Below, one piece after another: positions 1 to 9,146 of a DNA stretch of 64,000 bases. Both the position numbers and the translations under genes were made by a program. The notes beneath the pieces are model-generated. The model was not told where the DNA came from, searched no databases, and was given only the letters and a program-made list of their open reading frames with translations. Source of the stretch: Lachnoclostridium sp. An14 (GTDB lineage: Bacteria > Bacillota > Clostridia > Lachnospirales > Lachnospiraceae); assembly GCF_002160755.1 (NCBI RefSeq), contig NZ_NFLE01000006.1, positions 1 through 64,000 on the forward strand. Reading direction: 5' to 3'. Positions within the stretch are counted from its first letter, which is position 1, and each line of letters opens with the position of its first letter.

Positions 1-77
1 ACAAATGGATGCTCTTTTTTCATTCACTTGATAGGTGAAAAGCAATATTCAGTTAAAATACAGTAACTATGTGGCTT

Positions 78-758
78 TCAGCCACATTCGTGGCAAAGTC
101 GTGAATAATTCAGGTTTAAGTATATTTCTTGTCTTAAATTGGGATTTAACAAACTCAGTTTATTAAATCCTATACCTATAGCCCCAATTATTGCCGCAAT
201 AGCTACAGCATAAACTACATTTATTAATATCGCTATTATACCGTTTGCTTTCTTCGCACTCTCTATCTGTTGATACGGGATTTTTTCTGTTGTTTCAAAC
301 ATAAGCACATCAGATACAAATGAAATTACAACATGGTCATTTTCTAATTTTACATTTGCATCTGGATATGGATAAAATATCTTATAAATGTCTTCAGCCG
401 TCAATTTCTTTTTTTCATACTTTGTCTCTACAACTATTTCATATATACTAACGACGTTTTCCGTTCCCTTTAATGTATTATATAAATCTATTCTGAGTTT
501 AGTATCCCTGCCATATGGAACATCAAAAGTAAGTTGTGTTTTCTCATTTATTCCTTCGTGCTGTAGGGTCTGTACTCCATCTGTAAACGGATATCCTTTT
601 TTTCCATTATCATAAAACAAATCATATCTTCTATCTTCGCTGTCCTTTACAGTTATTGTAATCACTTCACCGAAATCATTTTTATTGATCCATAGCCGAA
701 AAAAAGTCACGCATAAAAATATACATATTAAACCAATTATTATTCTTGTTCTTTTCAT
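78..758 (-). CDS. Unrecognised membrane protein, two predicted TM segments
   Basis: The product (226 aa) begins MKRTRIIIGLICIFLC, a positively charged start followed by a hydrophobic segment (about residues 5-20), has a polar, probably extracytoplasmic middle, and a second hydrophobic segment near residues 175-200 (IIAILINVVYAVAIAAIIGAIG). I recognise no family. The open frame extends upstream to 851, but that extension crosses a perfect palindrome (801-831), so the ATG at 758 is preferred; no good ribosome binding site is seen there, so the start is uncertain. It lies just downstream of the large glycosyltransferase gene, is AT-rich like it, and may belong to the same acquired segment. Confidence 0.5.
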   Translation of the reverse strand: MKRTRIIIGLICIFLCVTFFRLWINKNDFGEVITITVKDSEDRRYDLFYDNGKKGYPFTDGVQTLQHEGINEKTQLTFDVPYGRDTKLRIDLYNTLKGTENVVSIYEIVVETKYEKKKLTAEDIYKIFYPYPDANVKLENDHVVISFVSDVLMFETTEKIPYQQIESAKKANGIIAILINVVYAVAIAAIIGAIGIGFNKLSLLNPNLRQEIYLNLNYSRLCHECG

Positions 759-800
759 AATACCGTACAATTCCCGCAACTGACCCCCCAAACCCAGTTT

Positions 801-831
801 GCTCTGTATTACTTTCAAAGTAATACAGAGC
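801..831 (+). terminator. Perfect 15-bp palindrome with T-tract, terminator-like on + strand
   Basis: The arms 801-815 (GCTCTGTATTACTTT) and 817-831 are exact reverse complements separated by one base. On the + strand they are followed by CCTTTTTAC, like an intrinsic terminator. On the minus strand, where the neighbouring genes lie, no T-run follows. No + strand gene upstream explains it, so it may mark the end of an element outside the window or a lost gene. Confidence 0.45.
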
Positions 832-867
832 CTTTTTACTTTCCGTAACACCTAAATGGTTCTAAAT

Positions 868-3800
868 TTATTTCAAAAGATTTACATCAATATTGGTATC
901 CCACTTTATTCCCGGTCTCTTCTTATGCATCTCCCATTTCATATTCCATTTCTTCTCAAATTTTTGTTTATTTTCCTCATATAATTTCTTAAAAGTCTCA
1001 TCCTCCAACTTTTTAAAGGACACGCTCTCAAAGTGATGAATATACGCATCTTCCGCAATGGTTAATTCATATCCCGCTCTTTTTACCATTTCCGCATAAT
1101 CATCATCTTCAAACATTCCTATTCCATACGACTCGTCTAATAATCCGCATTGCTGAATAACCTGTTTGCGAATCATAGTACAGAATAAAGCCAGTACACG
1201 CACATCCCTGAATTCCTCATTTAAATGCTGCGTCGTATACTGATAAGCAAATAAGTCCAAACCTGGAAAATCATGATAATCCACCTTTATCTTTGCCTCA
1301 TTACCAATAGAATTAGTAACCGGCCCACACATACCAAGTTTCGGATCATTTTCCAAGTGCTTACTCAATGCCGTTAACCACCCTCTCGTGACTATCGTAT
1401 CGTTATTCAGCAGAACCACATAGTCTCCCGAAGATTCTTTAATACCAACATTATTCCCAGCCGCAAATCCCATATTTGATTCATTCAAAATAATCTTTAT
1501 TTCAGGATTTGTTTTCTGCAACTCCTTCAAATATTCTCTTGTCCCATCCTGTGAATTGTTATCCACAATAATTAACTCATAATTGGGATAGGCCGTTTTA
1601 CTAAGAATACTATTAATACACATTTTATTAATATCCCGATTATTATACGTCAAAACAACAATGCTGATTCTTGGGGTTGTATTTTTGCAAAGTGCCGCAA
1701 ACATCTCATATCGTTTTTGCCAATCATTTTCTCTAGCAAATTGCACACATTCATCAACACTTGCCAAAGTATCCTCACCCGTCAAACACAATTTTACATA
1801 CTCAACAAATTTATCTTTGTCGTTTGACATATATACATACTTATTTTTATATGGCTCTAATTCTGGAATTTCCGTTGCTACAATTTTTTTACCAGCACTT
1901 AAATACTCATAAAATTTGACCGGATTTGTTGCTTTAATCAAATCTGTTGATGTATCAAAGGGAATTAAGCAAACGTCAAACGTTTCCAGATACTGCGGCA
2001 AGTCTTTGTATGGTTTTTCGCCCAATAATTTAATGTTCGGATACTGAGACAGCTCCTTGTTCCATTTTGTAACATTCCCAATAATCACAACATCACAATC
2101 CGGAATATTCTTTGCTAAATGTAAAACCATCTTGTATTCAAACCATTCCGCGACAGCACCATAATACCCTACAATTTTCCTGATATTATTAGTCTTTTTT
2201 AAGGCACAATTAAAATGATTAAATTCCGTTCCATTGCGGACAATTTCCACTTTATCTTGATATTTCTCTGCAATCTCCTGCAAAAACTTAGAACTGGCTA
2301 TAATTTCATCTGACAGTTCCAGCAAGCGTTTGCAATTTTCTTCCACTAATTTCTCTGCCGGATTCAAAAACCCTGTATAGTCATCCATATAATCCGTAAT
2401 AATTTTAAATCCGTAATTTTCTCTAAAATAATCAGCCGCATAAATCCAATTTGGATAGTCTACGATAGTAATAGCATCACGAATACAATATTGATTCGCA
2501 ACAACATCCAATTTCGCATACAGATCTGGTAATTGATCCTTCCAATCCGTGAGATGAATTGCGCTTTCTTTTTCATTATGAATATTTATTACATACAGAT
2601 TATCATCTATTTTGCGTATTTCATCCGGTTTATAATGATTCGCATTGATGTAAAATACTCTATGTCCATTTTTAGCAAATCTGACCGCAAAGTGCTGAGG
2701 TCTTTGGAATCTAAAATCATAATCTATTACTCCCAAAATAATTACATCAAATTTGTCATATGGTTTCTCCAACACCTCCATATAAGAATTCATCAAATGA
2801 TACTCTACTCGATTGGCTCGTGCTAACCAAGTATTCCGCTCAGCAATTTCCCCTGCTTGTTCGGCCGCTATTTTTTTTATATCTTCTTTTGTAAAATGAT
2901 CTAAATAAAATAGATATTCATCCACACCGTTAGCGCACGCCACAAATTCACAAACTTCCTTTTCCATCTCCTTCATCCTGGAAGTCACTACAGGCAATCC
3001 CATTGCACAATACTCATAAAATTTAATTGGCGAAACGCAATCCATCTTTTCATTAATGACAAATGGTATTGTAGCCACATCAAATAGTTTCGCATAATCT
3101 GATAATTCTTTATAAGGTTTTAAACCCAGTAAATGAATATTGGGAACATTCTCAATCTTTGAAGTATCATAAATTGCTTTCCCGATAAAAACAAACTCGT
3201 ACTCTGGCCTTAACTGAGCAGCTTGTCTTACCATATCATAATCCATCCATTCTGCGAGATAACCATAATACCCTATAATTTTATGCCCAGTTGCCACTAT
3301 ACCCTTCATATCTTCAGGAATATAATCCTCATGAATGTTTACAAATTCATCCGGATTAACACCATTAGGCAGATAGACTGCATCTTTCCGTTCTTTTAAA
3401 CACTCCAAAAGAGGCGTAGCTACGTAGCTGACACATTCCGCTTTGCGCTCATAGTTTTGATGAAGTTTATAATAGCTGTCGTCATAATATGGGAATAAAT
3501 CCAGTTTATCAAGAATGTGATACCAAATCGTCTTATTTTTTACACTCTCAACAAACGCTAAAGAACCCATCCACGTAAGTAAGATCGTTACATTTGTATC
3601 TCCCACTGCTCTTAAAAATTCTTTTTCATGTACAATAATAACGTTTTCTTCAACCTCTCTAAAAGCATCTTTTAAATTTGGATGCTCGCAAAAGAAACAC
3701 AGCCATCCTGTTTGCGCAAATGCACGTAATAGTTGCTGCGGTGTCTGTAGCGGTTCCCAATATACGACATGAGGGTACACCAAAATCCCTTTGTATTTTC

Positions 3801-5982
3801 TAGAGGCTATAATTCTCCGAATTTCATCAACCTCTTTTTGATCATATTCACCGACAGAAAGTCTAATTTTCTCTTTAGATAAATGTTCCCCTAACGGAGT
3901 ATTTAATGAGTCTCCAAAACCAATAGTATCCTCTACTAAAGTTTCTCCTTCTTTTTCTAGTATTTGAACTATACCATATAGAGGATTATACCGGCGATCT
4001 GCATCACCACCATTTCTTCGTAGCTGAGACATAACCCATTTGCGATACCGTTTCTTCTCCTCCACAGTGTTATTAAACCCCTGATATTTCGTTCGATATA
4101 ATAAATGCGTCATTTTAAATAACTTTGAGCCCAGCATTTCATTACACTTTGCCAATGCTTCGTGAATAATTCTTTCTTTTTGCTGTAGCTTAATTCGAAC
4201 ATCAGTTAAATTTTGATTGCATTCGATCAGCCTTTCTTCTGATTCTTTTTGTTGTATTGTTTTCTCCTCTAACTCATCTATCGTTTTGCATAATTCATCA
4301 TTCTTTATTTTCAACCGTTCTTCTGTACTCTTTAATTGTTCTTTTGTGTTCTGCAGCTGTTCTTTATAGTGTGATATTTCTTCCGTACTATTTTTAATTT
4401 TATTCTGAAACTGTGTCTGGAGACGCGCGCATTCTTCATGACATTCTGCAAGTTGTTTTTCCAGTAACTCAATCTTCCTCTGATACGTTTCCTCTATCTC
4501 CCCTACCTTCTGCCTATCAGCCACTAATCCGTAATTTTCCGTAGTAAGATCAAAAATCTGTGTCTTAGTCTCCGTATCCCCTCTGTATTCACTTTCTTGT
4601 GATACTTCGATCACTTTACTTTTTAATGCACTGTAGACAGCCAAATACCCCTCACTGTCCGGCAAAAAGCCTTTCTCCATTAACAATTCGTATAAATCAT
4701 TTAAATCTCCTGAACCTTCATTCGCTACTAACATATGATTCGCTGACATCCCTGACGTATTAAGATAAGAAACATTCACATTTTCAAATCCCAACCTTCT
4801 AAGAATAATGTCATAATCATCTCGTAAATACTCTATCCCATATTCCCATTTCCCTTTGCTCATCAACCGGGCCCGCATCAAATTATAGGAAATACTTTTA
4901 GAATTAGGTACTACAAAAAATACGCCCTTTTTCGCGTAGCTGGCTGCATTCATAATTGCGATCTGCAATTCATGATCCCCAAAATGCTCCATTACTCCAC
5001 TATTCCAAGCTAAATCATAAACCGAGTCCCCCATGTTTTTTTCCATCAAATCACCATGAATAAACTCGCCCTCTAATTGATACAGCCGATACGTTTCTTT
5101 CGCTTTTTCTAAAGCAGTATCACTAAAATCCACTAAAGCGGTCTTATATCCTTTTTGAGCAAGGCACGCAGACAAGTGACCACTTCCGCATCCTAATTCC
5201 ACTAAAGAGGCGCCCGGATAAATCCCTATTTTTTCTAATTGTAACGCTATTGCATCTGCAATTTCTCGCTCACTATTTTCAATTTCTATTTTGTAAGTCT
5301 CCGCAACTTTATCCCATGTTTCTACTAACGGAACTAATTTGTTATCCATTTTGATCCCTCTCTTTCCGCATTTCTCATATACAAACAGTTTTTGCTGGCC
5401 CTTCCAATACGTATTCTCAATCTCACTTGTATCTATTACCTTTTCATACACTAAACAAAAATCTTTTATTTGAACCGGAAACGATTTCTCATCAAAGTAG
5501 TTAATGTGTGAAGGCTCCCCACTACAATCTTTATACGGAACCATAATAATGACATATCTTTTTGCAATTAAACACATCTTTTCAATATAATGCAAATAAT
5601 TTTCCAAATGCTCTAAAACATTTGAACATATTACAGAGTCATATTTTTTTTGTATATCTTCAAAATCCGTACAAAGAAATTTTATATGAGGATATTTGTT
5701 TCTTGCTGCCTGAATTGCAGAAAAAGAAATATCTACCCCTTCTACTCCATTTCCAAATACCTGTTCAAAACAGTCTGTTGCCTCCCCTTCGGCGCATCCC
5801 AAATCGCAGATACTGACCCCATCTAAATTTTTCCTAACCTTGTCCGGTAAATTTTCAATTAAAACCTTCCCAAAAAACTGAGTCTGTCCTTCTCCATCGA
5901 ACGATTTCCACATTCCCTGTGAAAAATACATTTCCCACCATTCATTAGAATTAATGGCGAAATCGTCTATTGTCATTTTCAT
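868..5982 (-). CDS. Giant multidomain methyltransferase-methyltransferase-coiled coil-GT-GT-GT2 protein
   Basis: This 1704-residue protein joins several units. Residues about 55-200 form a SAM methyltransferase (motif I DLGCAEGEA at 60-68); 212-420 a second one (VELGCGSGHL at 261-270). A charged coiled coil covers about 490-615. Two GT-B-like glycosyltransferase modules follow (about 730-1070 and 1085-1420), each with a GYYG..AEW motif and a (S/N)P(I/V)KFYEY donor-site motif. A GT2/GT-A domain ends the protein (about 1437-1704; PRISIVVLTYNN, later NNDTIV). It likely builds and methylates a surface glycan, perhaps terminating chains exported by the ABC transporter upstream; this role is inferred. 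Its ATG (5982) overlaps the stop of the ABC ATPase by one base (TAATG), with GAAGGTG as ribosome binding site. A second good ribosome binding site precedes the in-frame Met212, exactly between the two methyltransferases. The gene is AT-rich. Confidence 0.88.
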   Translation of the reverse strand: MKMTIDDFAINSNEWWEMYFSQGMWKSFDGEGQTQFFGKVLIENLPDKVRKNLDGVSICDLGCAEGEATDCFEQVFGNGVEGVDISFSAIQAARNKYPHIKFLCTDFEDIQKKYDSVICSNVLEHLENYLHYIEKMCLIAKRYVIIMVPYKDCSGEPSHINYFDEKSFPVQIKDFCLVYEKVIDTSEIENTYWKGQQKLFVYEKCGKRGIKMDNKLVPLVETWDKVAETYKIEIENSEREIADAIALQLEKIGIYPGASLVELGCGSGHLSACLAQKGYKTALVDFSDTALEKAKETYRLYQLEGEFIHGDLMEKNMGDSVYDLAWNSGVMEHFGDHELQIAIMNAASYAKKGVFFVVPNSKSISYNLMRARLMSKGKWEYGIEYLRDDYDIILRRLGFENVNVSYLNTSGMSANHMLVANEGSGDLNDLYELLMEKGFLPDSEGYLAVYSALKSKVIEVSQESEYRGDTETKTQIFDLTTENYGLVADRQKVGEIEETYQRKIELLEKQLAECHEECARLQTQFQNKIKNSTEEISHYKEQLQNTKEQLKSTEERLKIKNDELCKTIDELEEKTIQQKESEERLIECNQNLTDVRIKLQQKERIIHEALAKCNEMLGSKLFKMTHLLYRTKYQGFNNTVEEKKRYRKWVMSQLRRNGGDADRRYNPLYGIVQILEKEGETLVEDTIGFGDSLNTPLGEHLSKEKIRLSVGEYDQKEVDEIRRIIASRKYKGILVYPHVVYWEPLQTPQQLLRAFAQTGWLCFFCEHPNLKDAFREVEENVIIVHEKEFLRAVGDTNVTILLTWMGSLAFVESVKNKTIWYHILDKLDLFPYYDDSYYKLHQNYERKAECVSYVATPLLECLKERKDAVYLPNGVNPDEFVNIHEDYIPEDMKGIVATGHKIIGYYGYLAEWMDYDMVRQAAQLRPEYEFVFIGKAIYDTSKIENVPNIHLLGLKPYKELSDYAKLFDVATIPFVINEKMDCVSPIKFYEYCAMGLPVVTSRMKEMEKEVCEFVACANGVDEYLFYLDHFTKEDIKKIAAEQAGEIAERNTWLARANRVEYHLMNSYMEVLEKPYDKFDVIILGVIDYDFRFQRPQHFAVRFAKNGHRVFYINANHYKPDEIRKIDDNLYVINIHNEKESAIHLTDWKDQLPDLYAKLDVVANQYCIRDAITIVDYPNWIYAADYFRENYGFKIITDYMDDYTGFLNPAEKLVEENCKRLLELSDEIIASSKFLQEIAEKYQDKVEIVRNGTEFNHFNCALKKTNNIRKIVGYYGAVAEWFEYKMVLHLAKNIPDCDVVIIGNVTKWNKELSQYPNIKLLGEKPYKDLPQYLETFDVCLIPFDTSTDLIKATNPVKFYEYLSAGKKIVATEIPELEPYKNKYVYMSNDKDKFVEYVKLCLTGEDTLASVDECVQFARENDWQKRYEMFAALCKNTTPRISIVVLTYNNRDINKMCINSILSKTAYPNYELIIVDNNSQDGTREYLKELQKTNPEIKIILNESNMGFAAGNNVGIKESSGDYVVLLNNDTIVTRGWLTALSKHLENDPKLGMCGPVTNSIGNEAKIKVDYHDFPGLDLFAYQYTTQHLNEEFRDVRVLALFCTMIRKQVIQQCGLLDESYGIGMFEDDDYAEMVKRAGYELTIAEDAYIHHFESVSFKKLEDETFKKLYEENKQKFEKKWNMKWEMHKKRPGIKWDTNIDVNLLK

Positions 5983-7253
5983 TACACCTTCTCTATTTGT
6001 TTACCGTCAACCTGCCAAATGTGTTTCATGCTCACGATTCCATATTCTGTTACACGATCTGTCGTAATGTGGAACTCAAGAACACTGCACACCGCATCAT
6101 ATAACACTCCATCCGCCGACTGTATTCCGACGTCTAAAAAATACTTGCCCGGAAGTAATTCATTTTGAGTCAGTTGAATTTGAACCTGTCCCTTTTCTTG
6201 GATGCTACTTGGTTTTTGCGAATCCAGCATCACTCCTGATCCGTAACAGTAAATTCCATCATCTCTCGCAATTCCAATCGTGAAATCGGCTGATTCTACC
6301 GGTTTGTTTACTTTGTAATCTACCAAAACAGTGATAGGCTCTCCTGTTTTATAAATGTTCTTACCCGTATTGTCATTTAGCATAGCAACATCTACAATTT
6401 CAACATCTCGGTTTCCGCTCCGAATCACTCTATCACTCCAAGAACTTTTTTGTTTTTCCTGATTGGATAACTTTTGCTGTTGATTTTTTTTATTATCGAC
6501 TTTTGATAAGCGTTTTTCTTCCATAGACGCTAAATATTTGTCATCTATAAATTTAGGTATTCCCTCCTCCTTTATTTTGCCATCCTCTATCCAAATCACT
6601 CTATCACATATCTGTTCAATTTGCCCCATTGCATGAGATACAATTATAATTGTCGCTCCTTCTTTTTTTATTTCTCTTAATTTTTCCATACATTTAGTCT
6701 GAAAACCAATATCTCCAACCGCAAGTATCTCATCAATCAGCAAAATATCAGCATCCACATTAATAGCTACTGAGAAAGCAAGCCTCATATACATACCAGA
6801 CGAATATGTCCTTACTGGGTTATCAATAAACTCCTCTAGTTCTGAAAATGCTATGATTCTTTCTAGTCGATTATCAATTTCCTTTTTGGTTAGTCCCAAA
6901 ATTGAAGCATTCGTGTAAATGTTCTCTCTCCCAGACATATCTGGATGAAATCCGGCACCTAATTCCAACAAACTGGATACCCTGCCTTGAATTTCAATGC
7001 TACCTTCTGTAGGATACATGATTCTGCTCAACATTTTTAACGTAGTGCTCTTTCCGCATCCATTCTTGCCGATTAAGCCAACCGCTTCACCCTTTTTTAC
7101 ATTAAAACTAATCCCCTTAAGAACCCACCTATCTTCATATTGATTTCTCTTACGAAAAAGAATTTTCTCTTTTAAATCATTCCCCTTATCTAAATAAACT
7201 TTAAATTTCTTTTTCAGATCTTTTACTTCGATAGCATTTTCCTTCTGCATCAT
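5982..7253 (-). CDS. Polysaccharide ABC exporter ATPase (Wzt/TagH type) with C-terminal glycan-binding domain
   Basis: This is the nucleotide-binding subunit of an ABC-2 exporter that moves lipid-linked polysaccharide across the cytoplasmic membrane. It has Walker A GKNGCGKST, signature YSSGMYMRLAFSVA and Walker B ILLIDEILAVGD in residues about 1-240. A low-complexity linker leads to a beta-rich C-terminal domain (about 285-423) of the Wzt_C type, which in known systems binds the modified end of the glycan and couples termination to export. At 423 aa it fits the long, domain-bearing subfamily. ATG overlaps the permease stop (ATGA), showing translational coupling, and it is followed directly by the methyltransferase/glycosyltransferase giant, a plausible chain-terminating partner as in E. 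coli O8/O9 systems. Confidence 0.92.
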   Translation of the reverse strand: MMQKENAIEVKDLKKKFKVYLDKGNDLKEKILFRKRNQYEDRWVLKGISFNVKKGEAVGLIGKNGCGKSTTLKMLSRIMYPTEGSIEIQGRVSSLLELGAGFHPDMSGRENIYTNASILGLTKKEIDNRLERIIAFSELEEFIDNPVRTYSSGMYMRLAFSVAINVDADILLIDEILAVGDIGFQTKCMEKLREIKKEGATIIIVSHAMGQIEQICDRVIWIEDGKIKEEGIPKFIDDKYLASMEEKRLSKVDNKKNQQQKLSNQEKQKSSWSDRVIRSGNRDVEIVDVAMLNDNTGKNIYKTGEPITVLVDYKVNKPVESADFTIGIARDDGIYCYGSGVMLDSQKPSSIQEKGQVQIQLTQNELLPGKYFLDVGIQSADGVLYDAVCSVLEFHITTDRVTEYGIVSMKHIWQVDGKQIEKV

Positions 7254-8026
7254 AATTCTTCCACAAACCCTTTTTGTAATTTACTGAATACATAGTTTCC
7301 AACCAGCATTGCCAAAATGCCAATCAATAACGCCTGAAAAAGCGTAGCAATTTCGGGTACTGTCTTATAATATAATATATCCCGATAAACGATTATAACG
7401 GGTGTCATAGGATTCAAATAAAATATCGGCAGAAACTGTTCTGGGACCATATCAACGGAATACATAATGGGCGTTAAATATAACCACGCCATAGTAATTA
7501 TGCTTAAAATATGTTCCAGATCTCTAAAATAAACGGTTAGTGCTGAAGTAATCAAAGCTATACCTAATGCCAATATATATTCTACCAACATAACCACAGG
7601 TAAATATAAGACAGCTTGCAAGTTAATCCCATACCCCGAAAAAATCAAAACCGCAAAAATAACCACAAAGCTAAGTAACATATTTACAAAACAGCTAGTA
7701 ACACTTGCTATGGGCAAAACTTGCCTGGGAAAATAAATTTTCTTCACCATATCCTGCTGCTGCAACACACACATAGCCCCATTCATGATTGAAGAACTGA
7801 AAAACAGCCATGGTACAAGCGCGACAAACAAAAATAAATAAAATTTCTCAATACCCGCTCTCATAATCACCGAAAAAACTATGGTATACACCACAAGTTG
7901 CAAAAGCGGATTTATAAATGTCCATAAAAACCCTAATACCGAACCTTTATATCTCCCTCGCAAGTCACGCCTCACTAAGCTTTGTATCATCGTTCGATAT
8001 TCATATATTTCCTTTATCGTTTTCAA
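7250..8026 (-). CDS. Polysaccharide ABC exporter permease (Wzm/TagG type)
   Basis: This 258-aa ABC-2 family permease pairs with the ATPase that overlaps its stop codon. About six hydrophobic segments are visible, and the N-terminal signature RDLRGRYKGSVLGFLW is typical of Wzm, TagG and RfbA-type exporters. The conserved NPMTPVI stretch (about residues 206-212) also fits this family. It would form the channel for undecaprenyl-linked polysaccharide. The gene starts 19 bp after the wecB-type gene ends, so the three are probably co-transcribed. Codon and base composition are AT-rich, like the rest of 0.1-10.2 kb. Confidence 0.92.
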   Translation of the reverse strand: MKTIKEIYEYRTMIQSLVRRDLRGRYKGSVLGFLWTFINPLLQLVVYTIVFSVIMRAGIEKFYLFLFVALVPWLFFSSSIMNGAMCVLQQQDMVKKIYFPRQVLPIASVTSCFVNMLLSFVVIFAVLIFSGYGINLQAVLYLPVVMLVEYILALGIALITSALTVYFRDLEHILSIITMAWLYLTPIMYSVDMVPEQFLPIFYLNPMTPVIIVYRDILYYKTVPEIATLFQALLIGILAMLVGNYVFSKLQKGFVEEL

Positions 8027-8045
8027 AGCCTCTGTCCTCTCATTG

Positions 8046-9146
8046 TTACAATTTCTCTGTCAAAATATCTGCAATCCTTTTACACGCAAAGCCATCCCCG
8101 TAAGGATTGCTGGCATGGCTCATCCTTGCATATTCATCACGGTCCGTCAACAGTGTTTTAAACTCTTTATATATCGTTTCCTCATACGTACCAACAAGTT
8201 TTAATGTACCTGCCTCTATCCCTTCTGGACGCTCTGTTGTATCTCTCATAACCAAAACAGGTTTTCCCAAAGAAGGGGCTTCCTCCTGAATTCCGCCACT
8301 GTCTGTCAAAATCAAATAAGATCTCGATAAAAAGTTGTGAAAATCTAATACTTCAAGCGGTTCAATAATATGAATTCTATCGTCATCCCCCAGCACATCT
8401 GCTGCTGCTTTACGGACAACTGGATTCATATGAATCGGATAAATTACCTTAATATCCGGGGTCTCGTCCACGATTCTTCTGATTGCCCTAAACATATGAT
8501 ACATTGGTTCACCCAGATTTTCTCTCCTATGCGCAGTCAGCATAATCAGTCTGCTCCCCTTTGCCCACTCAAGTTCTGGATGACTATAATTGTCCCTTAC
8601 CGTTGTCTTTAAAGCATCTATCGCAGTATTCCCTGTAACAAATATCGTCTCTGCCCTTTTTCCTTCCTTGAGCAAATTATTCTTTGCCTTTTCTGTCGGC
8701 GCAAAATTAAATTGAGAAACGATTCCTGTTGCTTGTCTGTTGAATTCTTCAGGATAAGGTGAAAATATATTATACGTGCGCAGTCCAGCTTCTACATGAC
8801 CTACTGGAATCTGCAAATAGAATGCAGATAACGCCGTAGCAAATGTAGTTGTTGTATCTCCATGTACTAACACTACATCTGGACGCTCTTTTTCCAAAAC
8901 ACTCTTTATTTTTTCCAGAATAGAAATTGTTACATCAAACAAAGTCTGCCTGTCCTTCATAATTGATAAATCATGCTCTGGCTTTACTTCAAATACATCT
9001 AATACCTGATCTAACATCTGGCGATGCTGCCCGGTTACACAAACCACAGTTTCCAATTCTGGTCTGCTCTTTAACTCCTTCACTAACGGACACATTTTAA
9101 TTGCTTCTGGTCTAGTTCCAAACACTAACATCACTTTTCTTTTCAT
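8046..9146 (-). CDS. wecB: UDP-N-acetylglucosamine 2-epimerase (non-hydrolysing)
   Basis: It interconverts UDP-GlcNAc and UDP-ManNAc, supplying ManNAc for surface glycans. The 366-aa length is normal. Family motifs are visible: GTRPEAIKMCPLV at the N terminus, VHGDTTTTFA, HVEAGLRT, LTAHRRENLG, and DSGGIQEEAPSLGKPVLV with RDTTERPEG near the C terminus. The ATG at 9146 has AGGAGG nine bases upstream, inside the 3' end of the preceding glycosyltransferase gene (35-bp overlap). Its presence predicts a ManNAc-containing polymer; no UDP-ManNAc dehydrogenase is seen nearby. The symbol mnaA is equally appropriate in Gram-positives. Confidence 0.95.
   Translation of the reverse strand: MKRKVMLVFGTRPEAIKMCPLVKELKSRPELETVVCVTGQHRQMLDQVLDVFEVKPEHDLSIMKDRQTLFDVTISILEKIKSVLEKERPDVVLVHGDTTTTFATALSAFYLQIPVGHVEAGLRTYNIFSPYPEEFNRQATGIVSQFNFAPTEKAKNNLLKEGKRAETIFVTGNTAIDALKTTVRDNYSHPELEWAKGSRLIMLTAHRRENLGEPMYHMFRAIRRIVDETPDIKVIYPIHMNPVVRKAAADVLGDDDRIHIIEPLEVLDFHNFLSRSYLILTDSGGIQEEAPSLGKPVLVMRDTTERPEGIEAGTLKLVGTYEETIYKEFKTLLTDRDEYARMSHASNPYGDGFACKRIADILTEKL

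Noticed and set aside
1-77. Type I toxin 3' end at the window start (GGATGCTCTTTTTT similar to the 44.9 kb hairpin)
   Set aside because: Only a few bases match, no hairpin partner is in the window and no short toxin ORF precedes it on the minus strand.
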